From Pseudomonas koreensis (GTDB lineage Bacteria > Pseudomonadota > Gammaproteobacteria > Pseudomonadales > Pseudomonadaceae), in NCBI RefSeq assembly GCF_012986595.1, contig NZ_JAAQYM010000008.1, positions 186,001 to 250,000 on the forward strand: a stretch of 64,000 bases of DNA, in the 5' to 3' direction. Shown in pieces: positions 24,085 to 31,750 of the stretch. Both the position numbers and the translations under genes were made by a program. The stretch's first letter is position 1. The number at the start of each line of letters is the position of its first letter. The notes under the pieces were generated by a model that saw nothing but the letters and a program-made list of their open reading frames with translations, ran no database searches and was not told where the DNA came from.

Positions 24085-24672
24085 TTACATCAAGCAGGCC
24101 TGCTTCTGCGGCTGTTCTTGGCACAGCGCCTGTTGCACCGCGAGAATGATTCGTTCGAGGTAGGCGTAGTCGGGATTTGGCTCAGTGGCATCGTTCGTCA
24201 CGTGCCACCACTCGTCGCCGAACAGCCTGGTCATCAGCTCGCTGTGGACGGCGTGCAAATGCTCAATCGATGGCGATTCGCGCAGATCCTCCGCCTCGTC
24301 GAACATTTCGCGCGCTTCGTCCGGCGTGTAGCAGAATCGACGTCGTTCTTTCAGCACCAGGCGCTGCGCTTCGTTCGCGAGAGCATCACCGCTGAATTGC
24401 CGTGATCTCAAAGCTTGGTCGAAGTAACCGATGATGTAGCAGGTGCTCAGCTCGCAGAAAAACTGCGCAATGGTGTGGCCGTCCCACATGCCACCCCAGT
24501 AAGCCGTCCAGCTCTTGCCCCAGCAGCTGACCGTGATCTTGCCTCGTTTTGGCGCCAGGTCTTCGAGAAACACGGTGATCTGGTCGAGGCTCGGCGCTCC
24601 GGTGATCACCAGCTTCGTGACTGTCGAGCGCTCAACCTGCAGCGGTACTGCCGGATTGTTTTCTGTGGGCAT
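24085..24672 (-). CDS. Phage protein of unknown function
   Basis: 195 residues. N-terminal beta-rich half (RSTVTKLVITGAPSLDQITV, ITVSCWGKSWTAYWGGMW), then a helical acidic half (YTPDEAREMFDEAEDLRE). No known catalytic motif seen. Leftward early operon of the prophage. Confidence 0.65.
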   Translation of the reverse strand: MPTENNPAVPLQVERSTVTKLVITGAPSLDQITVFLEDLAPKRGKITVSCWGKSWTAYWGGMWDGHTIAQFFCELSTCYIIGYFDQALRSRQFSGDALANEAQRLVLKERRRFCYTPDEAREMFDEAEDLRESPSIEHLHAVHSELMTRLFGDEWWHVTNDATEPNPDYAYLERIILAVQQALCQEQPQKQACLM

Positions 24673-24799
24673 GGAGCGTCCTATGCCGGGGCATGCCCGG
24701 GCGGTGGAGAGTTATAATGCGAGGATAGGAAATTGTTGACTGCCTAAAAGCCGTTACAGTTGCATTGTGCTGGAATAGTACATTTTGAAAAGTTAAGAG

Positions 24800-25768
24800 G
24801 TGGACAGTTTGAGGCAGATCGAACTAATAACAACATTTCGATGGCTGAACATGGATGTTCGCCCTGGAATCTACAAGATAATGCCCACGCTTAGCATAGT
24901 TGTTGGGCGGGAGCAAATTAGGAAGTTTATTCCTCGAGACCTTGAGAGGTTCGCAGGTTTAATAGAATACAAGCATTTGATGTCTGCAAATCATCTTGTG
25001 GTTTGCGAGCAAGAGGATTTAGATAATTGGGATGAAGATCTTACTGCTGACCAAATTCTTCATATTTGGATGCTTTTTGTTGAGTGGGCGCTTCAAGATT
25101 CGTGGCTTGTTAAGGATAACTGTTTCATTTGTGAGATGGCGTACTGTCGTTTAAGTCATTCAGGTACTATCGCTTGGTCGAATGCGAACCTTTACGCTCA
25201 GTCTTCCACCGCTAACGGTGACAGACAAGCTCTGGTTACCTTCAATGATGCTGAATTCGATCTTTGGGCATCTAAGGGATTACAGCTTCGCACTCAGCTG
25301 CACGAAACAGGATTCTCTATTTACACCCCTGTGATATCTAAAGAGATTACAAGGTTTGCTAGGTTTTTGTCATTTGTTCAAATTTCGAGGTGTGCTAGTC
25401 ATCCCGCAATGAAGATTTCACAAATGTGCAGCGCGCTAGAAAGCTTGTTTTCCACAACTACTACCGAACTCACTCATCGTCTTTCGGAGCGAGTTGCCTT
25501 TTTTCTTGGAGGTTCTCCGGTTCAAATGGAGGAGAATTACCAGTTGATGAAAAAGTGTTATGCTGTTAGATCGCAAGTAACTCACGGCTCCCATGTAAGT
25601 AAGGCGTTTGCAAAAATAACTCCTGATCTTAGCGAGGCGATGCTGGTTTTACTAAGGGATATAACTTTCAGAATCCTAGATGAAATTGAATGCTCATCAT
25701 TAGTTGCAGGGAGTGATGAGTTGATAGAAGAGTATTTCAGGAAGCGCTTGTTTTTTGGAGTTCATTAG
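24800..25768 (+). CDS. Apea-like HEPN domain protein, possible anti-phage cargo
   Basis: 322 residues, markedly AT-rich compared with its neighbours and on the opposite strand. The C-terminal region (about 205-300) fits the Apea-like HEPN fold: MKISQMCSALESLFSTTTTE, then AVRSQVTHGSH with the HEPN R-x4-H motif (R257, H262) of RNase-type HEPN proteins. The N-terminal 190 residues are unassigned and could sense infection. The GTG at 24800 has no well-spaced ribosome site; a TTG at 24809 has AGAGG 8 bp before it and may be the real start. Confidence 0.7.
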   Translation: MDSLRQIELITTFRWLNMDVRPGIYKIMPTLSIVVGREQIRKFIPRDLERFAGLIEYKHLMSANHLVVCEQEDLDNWDEDLTADQILHIWMLFVEWALQDSWLVKDNCFICEMAYCRLSHSGTIAWSNANLYAQSSTANGDRQALVTFNDAEFDLWASKGLQLRTQLHETGFSIYTPVISKEITRFARFLSFVQISRCASHPAMKISQMCSALESLFSTTTTELTHRLSERVAFFLGGSPVQMEENYQLMKKCYAVRSQVTHGSHVSKAFAKITPDLSEAMLVLLRDITFRILDEIECSSLVAGSDELIEEYFRKRLFFGVH

Positions 25769-25838
25769 TTTTGTTCTCGCTCGGCTCTATGGGATCCTCG
25801 CCGGCTGGCGTGATCGTGAGAAAAGGGGGGTTTAAGGG

Positions 25839-26693
25839 TTATGCGCGCTCGCCGAGGTCCAGCCCTATCTGGCTGACCCGATCGACACATGCCGGGCTCA
25901 GCCAAACGCATTCGGTTCGGCTTGCTGTGCCTCTGCTTGCGCTGATCCGCGCCGAAGTGCTGTAGCAGGCCCAGCCCGGCAGCATCTCTGCATACAGGTC
26001 GCTCGGGTAGCCCGAGAGCACGACCATTCCTTCCAGCTCGAGCAAAACGCTGAGCAATTCGCGGTGGGCCGTGTCGTCCATTTCGTGCTTGTAGTAGCGG
26101 CCGCTTGACGCGCCTTTATACCTGGTGCCATGCACGTAGGGCGGGTCGACGTAGTGCAGCGTCTGAGGCCCGTCGTGCGCCCTGATCACCTCGATCGCCG
26201 GCCTGTTCTCGATCAGCACGCCGATCAGGCGCTGGCCAACCTCGGCAAGTTGCTCAGGATAGGTCGCCCACAGTGACTGGGCCGTGCCGTATTGGCGCTT
26301 CGTATCGATGCGAAATCCGGTGACGCCCTTAGTGGCGCCGGCGGAGCCGAAGCCCATCTGGGCGCGAATGATCGTTCGCCGCGCTCGTTCGACTGGTTCG
26401 GCGCTCGGCTCCCACGACAGTTGGAATTCCTCGCGAGAGTAGGGCGTGAATACCAAGCGCTCGGTAAGTCCCGATCGCGTGACCGGATCCTGCAGGACGC
26501 GGAACAGATTGACGATGTCGCCGTCCAGGTCGTTGTAGACCTCGGCATACGATCGTGGCTTCTGCATCAGGACGCCGGCGGCGCCCCCGAATGACTCGAC
26601 GTAGCAGGTGTGCGGCGGAAAGTGTTGCAGCACCCACGGCGCAAGCCGGAACTTGGCACCGTGGTAGCGGATGACCGGTGCGGTGATGGTCAT
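25839..26693 (-). CDS. DNA adenine methylase (Dam/D12 class)
   Basis: 284 residues from the ATG at 26693 after GGAAA. It has the SAM-binding motif I variant YVESFGGAAGVLMQKPRS preceded by YHGAKFRLAPWVL, the acidic EVYNDLDGDIVNLFRVL and the catalytic DPPY near residue 180. It transfers methyl to N6 of adenine. No partner restriction enzyme is visible, so it probably protects phage DNA or regulates. The frame upstream of 26693 is not typical of the family. Confidence 0.9.
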   Translation of the reverse strand: MTITAPVIRYHGAKFRLAPWVLQHFPPHTCYVESFGGAAGVLMQKPRSYAEVYNDLDGDIVNLFRVLQDPVTRSGLTERLVFTPYSREEFQLSWEPSAEPVERARRTIIRAQMGFGSAGATKGVTGFRIDTKRQYGTAQSLWATYPEQLAEVGQRLIGVLIENRPAIEVIRAHDGPQTLHYVDPPYVHGTRYKGASSGRYYKHEMDDTAHRELLSVLLELEGMVVLSGYPSDLYAEMLPGWACYSTSARISASRGTASRTECVWLSPACVDRVSQIGLDLGERA

Positions 26694-26824
26694 GAGTTGT
26701 TTCCAGTCAGGCGCCGCCCTCCGTGACCGGTGGTGGCAATTTGGTTTTGGTTGGGGTATTACGGGTGACCGGCAAGGAACATGGTTCAGCCACCAAAAAC
26801 CAGACAAAAGAGAAGGATATGGGG

Positions 26825-27415
26825 ATGTTTGACGACTTCGCTACGGACAACATTTCAATCATCAAGAGCAACGGACAGCGTTACGATGGACTGAAAGCGA
26901 GCGTTCAGAGAGACAAGATTTTTTTCGAGAACGCTTCGATCCTTGTTGAGCCTCGTGATTTGATCCAGAGGAATATGTCCAACGGAGGGGTTGAAACATT
27001 TGAGGTAATAGATCCAGGCTTCGTTGAAGCGATCATGGATTTTGAGGCCCATTATCAGATGAGAGTCAGAAAAATGGGCATCCCAGAGGCGGAAAAAGCT
27101 GTTCGGAGCATCACCTACAACATAAGCGGTGCCAACGCGCGGGTTAACAATCACAGCGTTGATAATTCGATCAACAATGTGACGATCAACCCGGAAGTGT
27201 CGAGTTTGATTACAGCCCTTCGCTCTGAGCTCTCCAAGCTCGAGTTGGCCCCCCAGGCGCGTGCGGAAGTTGGCGAAGTTGTTGATGAAATTGAGACGCA
27301 GCTTAGCTCTAAAGCTCCGAAAAGGACGGTTATCAGGAGCTTGCTTGCGGCCCTACCTCATGTGGAAACAGTTGCCTCCATCAGCGCTTCGATTCTCGGA
27401 ATGGTGTCCAGCTAG
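26825..27415 (+). CDS. Cargo protein with Asn/Ser-rich linker, unknown function
   Basis: 196 residues from the second of two near ATGs (26825, AAGGA 8 bp upstream; 26819 also possible). The N-terminal half is a compact domain starting MFDDFATDNISIIKSNGQRY. A linker YNISGANARVNNHSVDNS-INNV is rich in Asn, Ser and Val, like short amyloid-type or beta-rich linkers. The C-terminal helices (SSLITALRSELSKLELAPQA) end in a hydrophobic Ser/Ala helix that could enter membranes. Divergent from the methylase. Confidence 0.55.
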   Translation: MFDDFATDNISIIKSNGQRYDGLKASVQRDKIFFENASILVEPRDLIQRNMSNGGVETFEVIDPGFVEAIMDFEAHYQMRVRKMGIPEAEKAVRSITYNISGANARVNNHSVDNSINNVTINPEVSSLITALRSELSKLELAPQARAEVGEVVDEIETQLSSKAPKRTVIRSLLAALPHVETVASISASILGMVSS

Positions 27416-27442
27416 TTTTAGGTGGTCGGTTCTGCCGGCGTA

Positions 27443-27465
27443 ACAGGTAGGTCACGCCTACCTGT
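27443..27465. terminator. Hairpin between convergent genes
   Basis: Perfect 9-bp stem ACAGGTAGG/CCTACCTGT with loop TCACG, between the stops of the two convergent genes; no T-run. Confidence 0.45.
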
Positions 27466-27696
27466 CACGCAATGCGAATGTAATCAGCTAGCTGATCGTC
27501 GCTCATTCGGTCGGCGCCGCGAATGAATCGGGAAATCAGATCTTGCTCTTCGTCGATGCCGGCTCGGGCCATTACCCGCTTCAGTGCGGCGTCATCGTTA
27601 TGATAGAGCTTCGTGACAATCTGCCGCGACAGTAGCGCGGCTTCTTTTTCCGCCTGGGTTAGCTTGTCCCGCTCGCGCTGTTGGCGTCTTGGCCAT
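27465..27696 (-). pseudogene. Phage gene apparently frameshifted near its start
   Basis: The minus frame ending at 27465 reads ...RRQQRERDKLTQAEKEA through DEEQDLISRFIRGADRMSDD to QLADYIRIA, a normal-looking helical protein of about 75 residues. It has no usable start before an internal Met 40 residues from the end. A well-placed ATG (27694-27696) after GAGGTAGG opens a different frame, MAKTPTARAG. Joining the two needs a one-base shift within the first codons. It is a decayed gene, a sequencing error, or a recoding site. Confidence 0.5.
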
Positions 27697-27777
27697 GGCC
27701 TACCTCTTCAATTCCGCTGGCCGGCAAGTCCAGCCAGGGCTGTCGGCGGCGCGTGGCCGCTCGGTTGATCGTTCGCT

Positions 27778-28092
27778 TCACTGAGGCCCCGGGAACTTGA
27801 TGCTGTTCTCGCGTGCGATGAGGCGGGCGCGCTTTGTTTCCATGCCCATCTCTTTGGCTGCCTCGATGACGGTGAGGCCGTTGTCGGCCAGTTCCTTCAG
27901 GCGCGGAGCCAGCTTGTCGCGTTCGGCGCGCAGCTTGTTGCTGTGCGAGGTGCCAAACATCGCCTCGCGCTCACCGGAGACGCCCGGCGCGACCTGTTCG
28001 ATCTTGTTGCCGGCGCCGAAGAAGGCGTCGAGCTGCTGGTTTAGGTTGTCGATCAGCTGGTCCCGAGGGTTTGGAAGTGGAACGCCGATCAT
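27778..28092 (-). CDS. Phage protein with C-terminal helix-turn-helix-like region
   Basis: 104 residues. The C-terminal part (ADNGLTVIEAAKEMGMETKR) looks like a helix-turn-helix of the sort that decides on sites by sequence; the middle is basic (KLRAERDKLAPRLKE). Overlaps the next gene by 4 bp. Function unknown. Confidence 0.65.
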   Translation of the reverse strand: MIGVPLPNPRDQLIDNLNQQLDAFFGAGNKIEQVAPGVSGEREAMFGTSHSNKLRAERDKLAPRLKELADNGLTVIEAAKEMGMETKRARLIARENSIKFPGPQ

Positions 28093-28373
28093 CGCTGATC
28101 ACCCGCTGGCATGCGCTTCACGCCGCTGGCGCGCGATTCCAGTTCCTGCGCGTAGTTCACCGCCTCCTTGTAGCTGAAGCGGAAGCCCCGGACCTTGTCG
28201 GTGGCGAGCTCCACGATGTGGTACGCCTTTTCACCTTTGGGCACGACCTGGTAGCGAATCTTCTGCACGGGAGGTTCCTTGCCGATCAGTGAGTAGAACT
28301 CGGCGGTGGCGACGATTGCGCGGAGGCGCAAGGCTTCAAGTCCTGCGGAGCGCTGCTGCATCAGTGGGTGCAT
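28089..28373 (-). CDS. Phage protein of unknown function
   Basis: 94 residues from the ATG at 28373 after GAGG. Small basic protein with a beta-strand region (KIRYQVVPKGEKAYHIVELA) and a helical end (SYKEAVNYAQELES). The frame upstream to 28619 has low coding quality and is omitted. Confidence 0.65.
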   Translation of the reverse strand: MHPLMQQRSAGLEALRLRAIVATAEFYSLIGKEPPVQKIRYQVVPKGEKAYHIVELATDKVRGFRFSYKEAVNYAQELESRASGVKRMPAGDQR

Positions 28374-28477
28374 GGCTGATACCTCGGTGGTGGGGTTGCG
28401 TTTATTCGTCAGCACTCGGCGCCGCCTGCTGGTTGCCGTTGGGCGCAGGGGAGAGTGCTGACGGATAAAGGCGAGGC

Positions 28478-28513
28478 GAAAAAAAAGGCCCAACTGGACG
28501 GGAGGGCCTTTTG
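28478..28513 (-). terminator. Terminator in the leftward early region
   Basis: AAGGCCC and GGGCCTT form a stem followed on the minus strand by a run of eight T. It lies after the 45-residue gene and would need antitermination for read-through to the int side. Confidence 0.65.
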
Positions 28514-28569
28514 TGTTGCTCAGATGCAGTGATCTCGGGTGGCGAGATTTTTGGCGGGATCGTTCAGCG

Positions 28570-28707
28570 CTAGAACGCGGCGACCCCGGCGGTACATCGC
28601 CAGCGCTCCCGGTGTGCACGTTGCGGATCGGTTGGCAGCGCGATAGAGCAGGGCGGTTCTGGCCGCAAATGCGAAAGCGCTACGCCGATCAGGATGATCA
28701 GGAGCAT
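28570..28707 (-). CDS. Small membrane protein
   Basis: 45 residues, MLLIILIGVALSHLRPEP..., one N-terminal membrane segment and a basic tail. CGGAG lies 6 bp before the ATG. A longer frame to 28794 has no ribosome site. Confidence 0.5.
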   Translation of the reverse strand: MLLIILIGVALSHLRPEPPCSIALPTDPQRAHRERWRCTAGVAAF

Positions 28708-28808
28708 GTGGATCTCCGGTTGAGTGTGGTTGTCGGGCATCTGCTGCACAGGCATTGCACCGGGTGTTACGCTTAATGCTCTACCAAGATGCACAACAGA
28801 GGACGTTT

Positions 28809-28988
28809 ATGAGTCAGGAAAGAAGCGGAACAGTTGAGTCGATCGATACAGCTCGGGCTGTGGCGAACAAACTTGCACTTCATGGCGAGTCAAAGGATGC
28901 AAAGGACGCGGCGGCGGCGATCTTCTCGCTGTGCAACGTGGTCTCTGTCCTTTTGGGTCGAATCGAGAAACTCGAGTCCGACAAGTAA
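28809..28988 (+). CDS. Small helical phage protein
   Basis: 59 residues from the ATG after GAGGACG, MSQERSGTVESIDTARAVAN..., ending in a leucine-rich helix (VVSVLLGRIEKLESDK). Opposite strand to its neighbours. No family recognised. Confidence 0.6.
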   Translation: MSQERSGTVESIDTARAVANKLALHGESKDAKDAAAAIFSLCNVVSVLLGRIEKLESDK

Positions 28989-29035
28989 AACCGCTACAAC
29001 ACCGGGGCCTTTGCTGTTGGCCTCGGTTGCTTGGG

Positions 29036-29419
29036 TTAGGCGTACAGCTCAGGCTGTTCGGCGCGGCGCACCATTCGAACTTGCGCTGTTCTGCGTTCCG
29101 GCACGCGTCGATCTCGGCGCATTGCGTCCTCCCCAATCATTGAGTGCATCGCGATAAGCGCCGCGAGAGCGATGCACATCGGCGAAATTATCTGGCGGCG
29201 CATTGCTTCGGCGACCATTGCGGTCTGGCGGTGAACGCCAAGCTTGAACATCGCGTTCGAAAGTCGCTTAACCACAGTTCCCGGCTCAACATTGAACACC
29301 CGGGCAATCTCTTTCGCTGTCATGCCCTGAGCAGCAGAAAGCACGAACTGAAGCTCGCGCGGTGCAAGTCCGCGACCGAGATAGCCCTTCCATGCACCGC
29401 TAACGATTTCCGATTCCAT
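29036..29419 (-). CDS. LuxR-type helix-turn-helix protein, first leftward early gene
   Basis: 127 residues from the ATG at 29419 (GGGAG upstream). A LuxR-type helix-turn-helix lies at about 20-75: LAPRELQFVLSAAQGMTAKE, IARVFNVEPGTVVKRL. A hydrophobic stretch (IISPMCIALAALIAMHSMIG) follows and then a basic tail. It is the first gene after the predicted PL promoter and may control the early operon. No sensor domain. Confidence 0.75.
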   Translation of the reverse strand: MESEIVSGAWKGYLGRGLAPRELQFVLSAAQGMTAKEIARVFNVEPGTVVKRLSNAMFKLGVHRQTAMVAEAMRRQIISPMCIALAALIAMHSMIGEDAMRRDRRVPERRTAQVRMVRRAEQPELYA

Positions 29420-29610
29420 TTGTTGTAACTCCCGGTTGTTTTCCCAATGCGCCCGGCCAACCAGGCGCATCAGTGAAACTTTCCGTGTCCCTTCGACGCT
29501 GCTGGCGCGGTACGGGCTCTTTCAAATTGTTCACCTGGTCGCGGCTCGGCCCACCAGAACACTTTTTTTGATCGCTTTACGCTGCGCGCCTTGGGTAGTG
29601 GCCACCCATC

Positions 29611-29631
29611 TGAACCGTTCAGGCCGGTTCA
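29611..29631 (-). promoter_or_regulatory. Hairpin in the PL leader, possible nut-like element
   Basis: TGAACCG/CGGTTCA 7-bp stem with 7-base loop, about 40 nt downstream of the predicted PL start and before any gene. Position resembles lambda nutL boxB, but no N gene is recognised. Confidence 0.3.
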
Positions 29632-29676
29632 TCGCTGCCTTCCATCTGGCCGGTTGTTATCCGGCGATGGGTAAAC

Positions 29677-29717
29677 ATTACCTCTGGGTAACATTGATGG
29701 TCAATACCTGTAGGTAA
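29677..29717 (-). promoter_or_regulatory. PL promoter with two repressor operators (OL)
   Basis: Operators TTACC-TCTG-GGTAA (29678-29691) and ATACC-TGTA-GGTAA (29704-29717). On the minus strand: -35 TTGACC (29699-29704), 16-bp spacer, -10 GGTAAT (29677-29682). Both operators overlap promoter elements and drive leftward transcription of the early genes. They share their sequence with the OR set. Confidence 0.75.
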
Positions 29718-29731
29718 TTATTTTAATTTTG

Positions 29732-29763
29732 GCAAAAAAAAACCCGCGTGCGAGGCGGGCTTT
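29732..29763. terminator. Terminator of the repressor gene
   Basis: CCCGC/GCGGG stem (29743-29759) with a nine-base T-run on the minus strand and four T on the plus strand. Confidence 0.85.
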
Positions 29764-29787
29764 TCGAAAGTGAAATTGTGATGAGGG

Positions 29788-30522
29788 TTACAACAGAACC
29801 GAATACCAGAACACCTTGCCGATCACGATGATGTCTTTTTTAAGCATCTCATCTGCGCTGTATTCTTCGTCAGGATGCTCAAGCTGGTTGTAGCTTCGCA
29901 TCCTAATGCCGCCTCCTGGAACTCTATATAGGGTCTTAACCCTGAGCTGACCACCATGATTCACCGCGTACATCTTACCGTCAGTGATAGCGGTGTTGCC
30001 TTGATCAACTCCGACAGTGCTTCCATGAGGTAGCACGGGCTCCATGCTGTTTCCACTCACTGTTACGCAAACAGCCTCGCTTGGCTGTACGTTCTGACGC
30101 CTGAGCGTTTGCTTGCCAAACCGCAATTTCTGGTGTTGCGATGGCTCTACGACTGTTCTTCCGCTCCCGGCTGACAGTTCTACTTCCTTGAGGAACGGCA
30201 CGTACACCTCGTCATCATCCAACGGTGTGTCATCGTCCCACACCGAAAACTGGCCCAAGAACTGAGCATTGCTATCGACTTTAACCGGCTGCATTCCCGG
30301 TCGATCCAGTGAATAGCGATCAAGTCCGAGCTTCATCTCGATGTCTCGAGCGAAGTCCTCTCCGATGTTTTTACTACCAGCAGATGACGGTGCTGTCGAT
30401 AGGCAGCGTGATATGTAATTCGCGCTCTTGCCCAAAGCATCGGCAATTCTTGCCTGCTTTCCATCGAAGCGTTGCTTCATGAGTGTCCGCAAATTTTCGC
30501 GGCGAATGTCTGAAATATCCAT
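29788..30522 (-). CDS. CI-like repressor (S24 autocleavage family)
   Basis: 244 residues from the ATG at 30522 after AAGGATGA. The N-terminal helix-turn-helix (about 25-45, ADALGKSANYISRCLS) is followed by an S24/LexA-type domain: cleavage pair Ala118-Gly119 in VELSAGSGR, catalytic Ser159 in VSGNSMEP and Lys196 in RVKTLYR. It keeps lysogeny and should be cleaved on RecA activation. Operators of TTACC-N4-GGTAA type lie on both sides of it. Confidence 0.92.
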   Translation of the reverse strand: MDISDIRRENLRTLMKQRFDGKQARIADALGKSANYISRCLSTAPSSAGSKNIGEDFARDIEMKLGLDRYSLDRPGMQPVKVDSNAQFLGQFSVWDDDTPLDDDEVYVPFLKEVELSAGSGRTVVEPSQHQKLRFGKQTLRRQNVQPSEAVCVTVSGNSMEPVLPHGSTVGVDQGNTAITDGKMYAVNHGGQLRVKTLYRVPGGGIRMRSYNQLEHPDEEYSADEMLKKDIIVIGKVFWYSVLL

Positions 30523-30542
30523 CCGCAAATCATCCTTCACTG

Positions 30543-30599
30543 TTACCAATAGGTAAATTCCCTTCGGGTATTGCTTTGAGATTACCTGCGGGTAATAAT
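30543..30599 (+). promoter_or_regulatory. OR operators and PR promoter
   Basis: Three operators: TTACC-AATA-GGTAA (30543-30556), TTCCC-TTCG-GGTAT (30558-30571, imperfect) and TTACC-TGCG-GGTAA (30582-30595). PR: -35 TTGCTT (30571-30576), 17-bp spacer, -10 AATAAT (30594-30599). This lies between the divergent repressor and Cro-like genes. Confidence 0.85.
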
Positions 30600-30625
30600 C
30601 CGAGGCATCTAAAGGGAGGCCCGCC

Positions 30626-30856
30626 ATGCGGACAAAAAATCCTCAACTTCTTGAGTGGTTAAAAACGGCTACTGACGCTTCCGTCAAAAAGACGGGCACC
30701 AGCCGTGCATACCTGCGACTCATCGCTTACGGACACAAGACCGCGTCAGCAGAAATTGCTGCGAGAACAGAGTCCGCAACCGAAGGAAAGGTAACTCGTC
30801 AAGCTCTCCGGCCCGATGACTGGAAGCAGATCTGGCCGGAACTGTCGATTGCCTGA
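30626..30856 (+). CDS. Cro-like YdaS-type regulator
   Basis: 76 residues. Short helix-turn-helix protein ending GKVTRQALRPDDWKQIWPEL, the ending of YdaS/Cro-like lambdoid repressors. The start follows GGGAGG. First rightward gene from PR and divergent from the repressor; should shut off PRM and lower early transcription. Confidence 0.85.
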   Translation: MRTKNPQLLEWLKTATDASVKKTGTSRAYLRLIAYGHKTASAEIAARTESATEGKVTRQALRPDDWKQIWPELSIA

Positions 30857-30952
30857 ATTCCCCATTTCGCTGGGCCAATTATCCAGGCTGATCGAGTGGG
30901 GTAACAGTGACTTGGAATAGCTGTGAATTCATACAGTAGATAAAAAGCAGAC

Positions 30953-30985
30953 AAAAAAAAAGCCGGTGGCTAGACCGGCTTCTTC
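30953..30985. terminator. Stem-loop after the Cro-like gene
   Basis: AGCCGGT/ACCGGCT (7 bp, 6-base loop, 30961-30980) with an eight-base A-run before and TCTTC after. Strong on the minus strand, weak on the plus strand, in a tR1-like position. Confidence 0.55.
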
Positions 30986-31009
30986 AAACAACAAACTTGA
31001 GGGGCCAGT

Positions 31010-31750
31010 ATGAACACGAACGTCACCCCCGGCAATACCCCGAATCCTGCGACACGTTTTGCTCAATCTCAAAACGTGTCGCGACACATGTCGTCTCGCG
31101 TGATCGCCGAACTGATCGGCAGCTCTCACGACAATGTGCTGAAAACCATCCGTGCACTGGTTGCGAAGGGTGTCGTTTCTTCAAACGACACCCCCTACGT
31201 GCACCCGCAGAACGGGCAGGTGTACCGCGAGTTCCTGCTGTCGCAGCGCGACACCCTCGTCGTCGTGTCCGGTTACAGCGTCGAGCTGCGTGCCAAGATC
31301 ATTGATCGCTGGCAGGAGCTAGAGGCCCAAGCGGGTCAGTTCCAGATCCCGGCCACCTACGCCGAGGCGCTGCAGGCTGCCGCTGATCAGGCGAAGGACA
31401 ACCAAACCCTGCGCCTAGTAATCCTCGATCAGGCACCGAAGGTTGCGGCCATCAAAAGGCTTGCTGCTGCGGAAGGTGCTATCTGCATCACCGACGCTGC
31501 GAAGCATCTGCAGCTGAAGCCTTCGAAGCTCTTCGCCTGGATGCAGCAGAACCGGTGGATCTTCCGTCGCCAAGGCTCCGGGCGCTGGACTGCCTACCAA
31601 CCACGCATCACCTCCGGGCTCTTGGTCCACAAAGTCACTGCTCTCAAGCCTGACTCAGAAACCGGTGCTGACCGTGCCGCTTTCGATCCTCTCGTTACCC
31701 CAAAGGGCCTTGCCCGTTTGGCCGAATTGAATATCGGAGCCTCGCTGTGA
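31010..31750 (+). CDS. Rha / KilAC domain phage regulatory protein
   Basis: 246 residues from the ATG after GAGGGG. N-terminal Rha domain (about 25-105: MSSRVIAELIGSSHDNVLKT, GRPY-like YREFLLSQRDTLVVVSGY) and C-terminal KilAC/ANT domain (about 135-240: ICITDAAKHLQLKPSKLFAW). Antirepressor-type DNA-binding protein of early phage regions. Overlaps the O-like gene by 4 bp. Confidence 0.88.
   Translation: MNTNVTPGNTPNPATRFAQSQNVSRHMSSRVIAELIGSSHDNVLKTIRALVAKGVVSSNDTPYVHPQNGQVYREFLLSQRDTLVVVSGYSVELRAKIIDRWQELEAQAGQFQIPATYAEALQAAADQAKDNQTLRLVILDQAPKVAAIKRLAAAEGAICITDAAKHLQLKPSKLFAWMQQNRWIFRRQGSGRWTAYQPRITSGLLVHKVTALKPDSETGADRAAFDPLVTPKGLARLAELNIGASL

Noticed and set aside
25839..26693. Full restriction-modification system with the methylase
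   Set aside because: No restriction endonuclease-like gene lies beside it; neighbours are unrelated, so it is an orphan methylase.
30626..30856. YdaS-type toxin-antitoxin pair
   Set aside because: The YdaS-like protein stands at the cro position with PR and OR, and no partner toxin gene follows.
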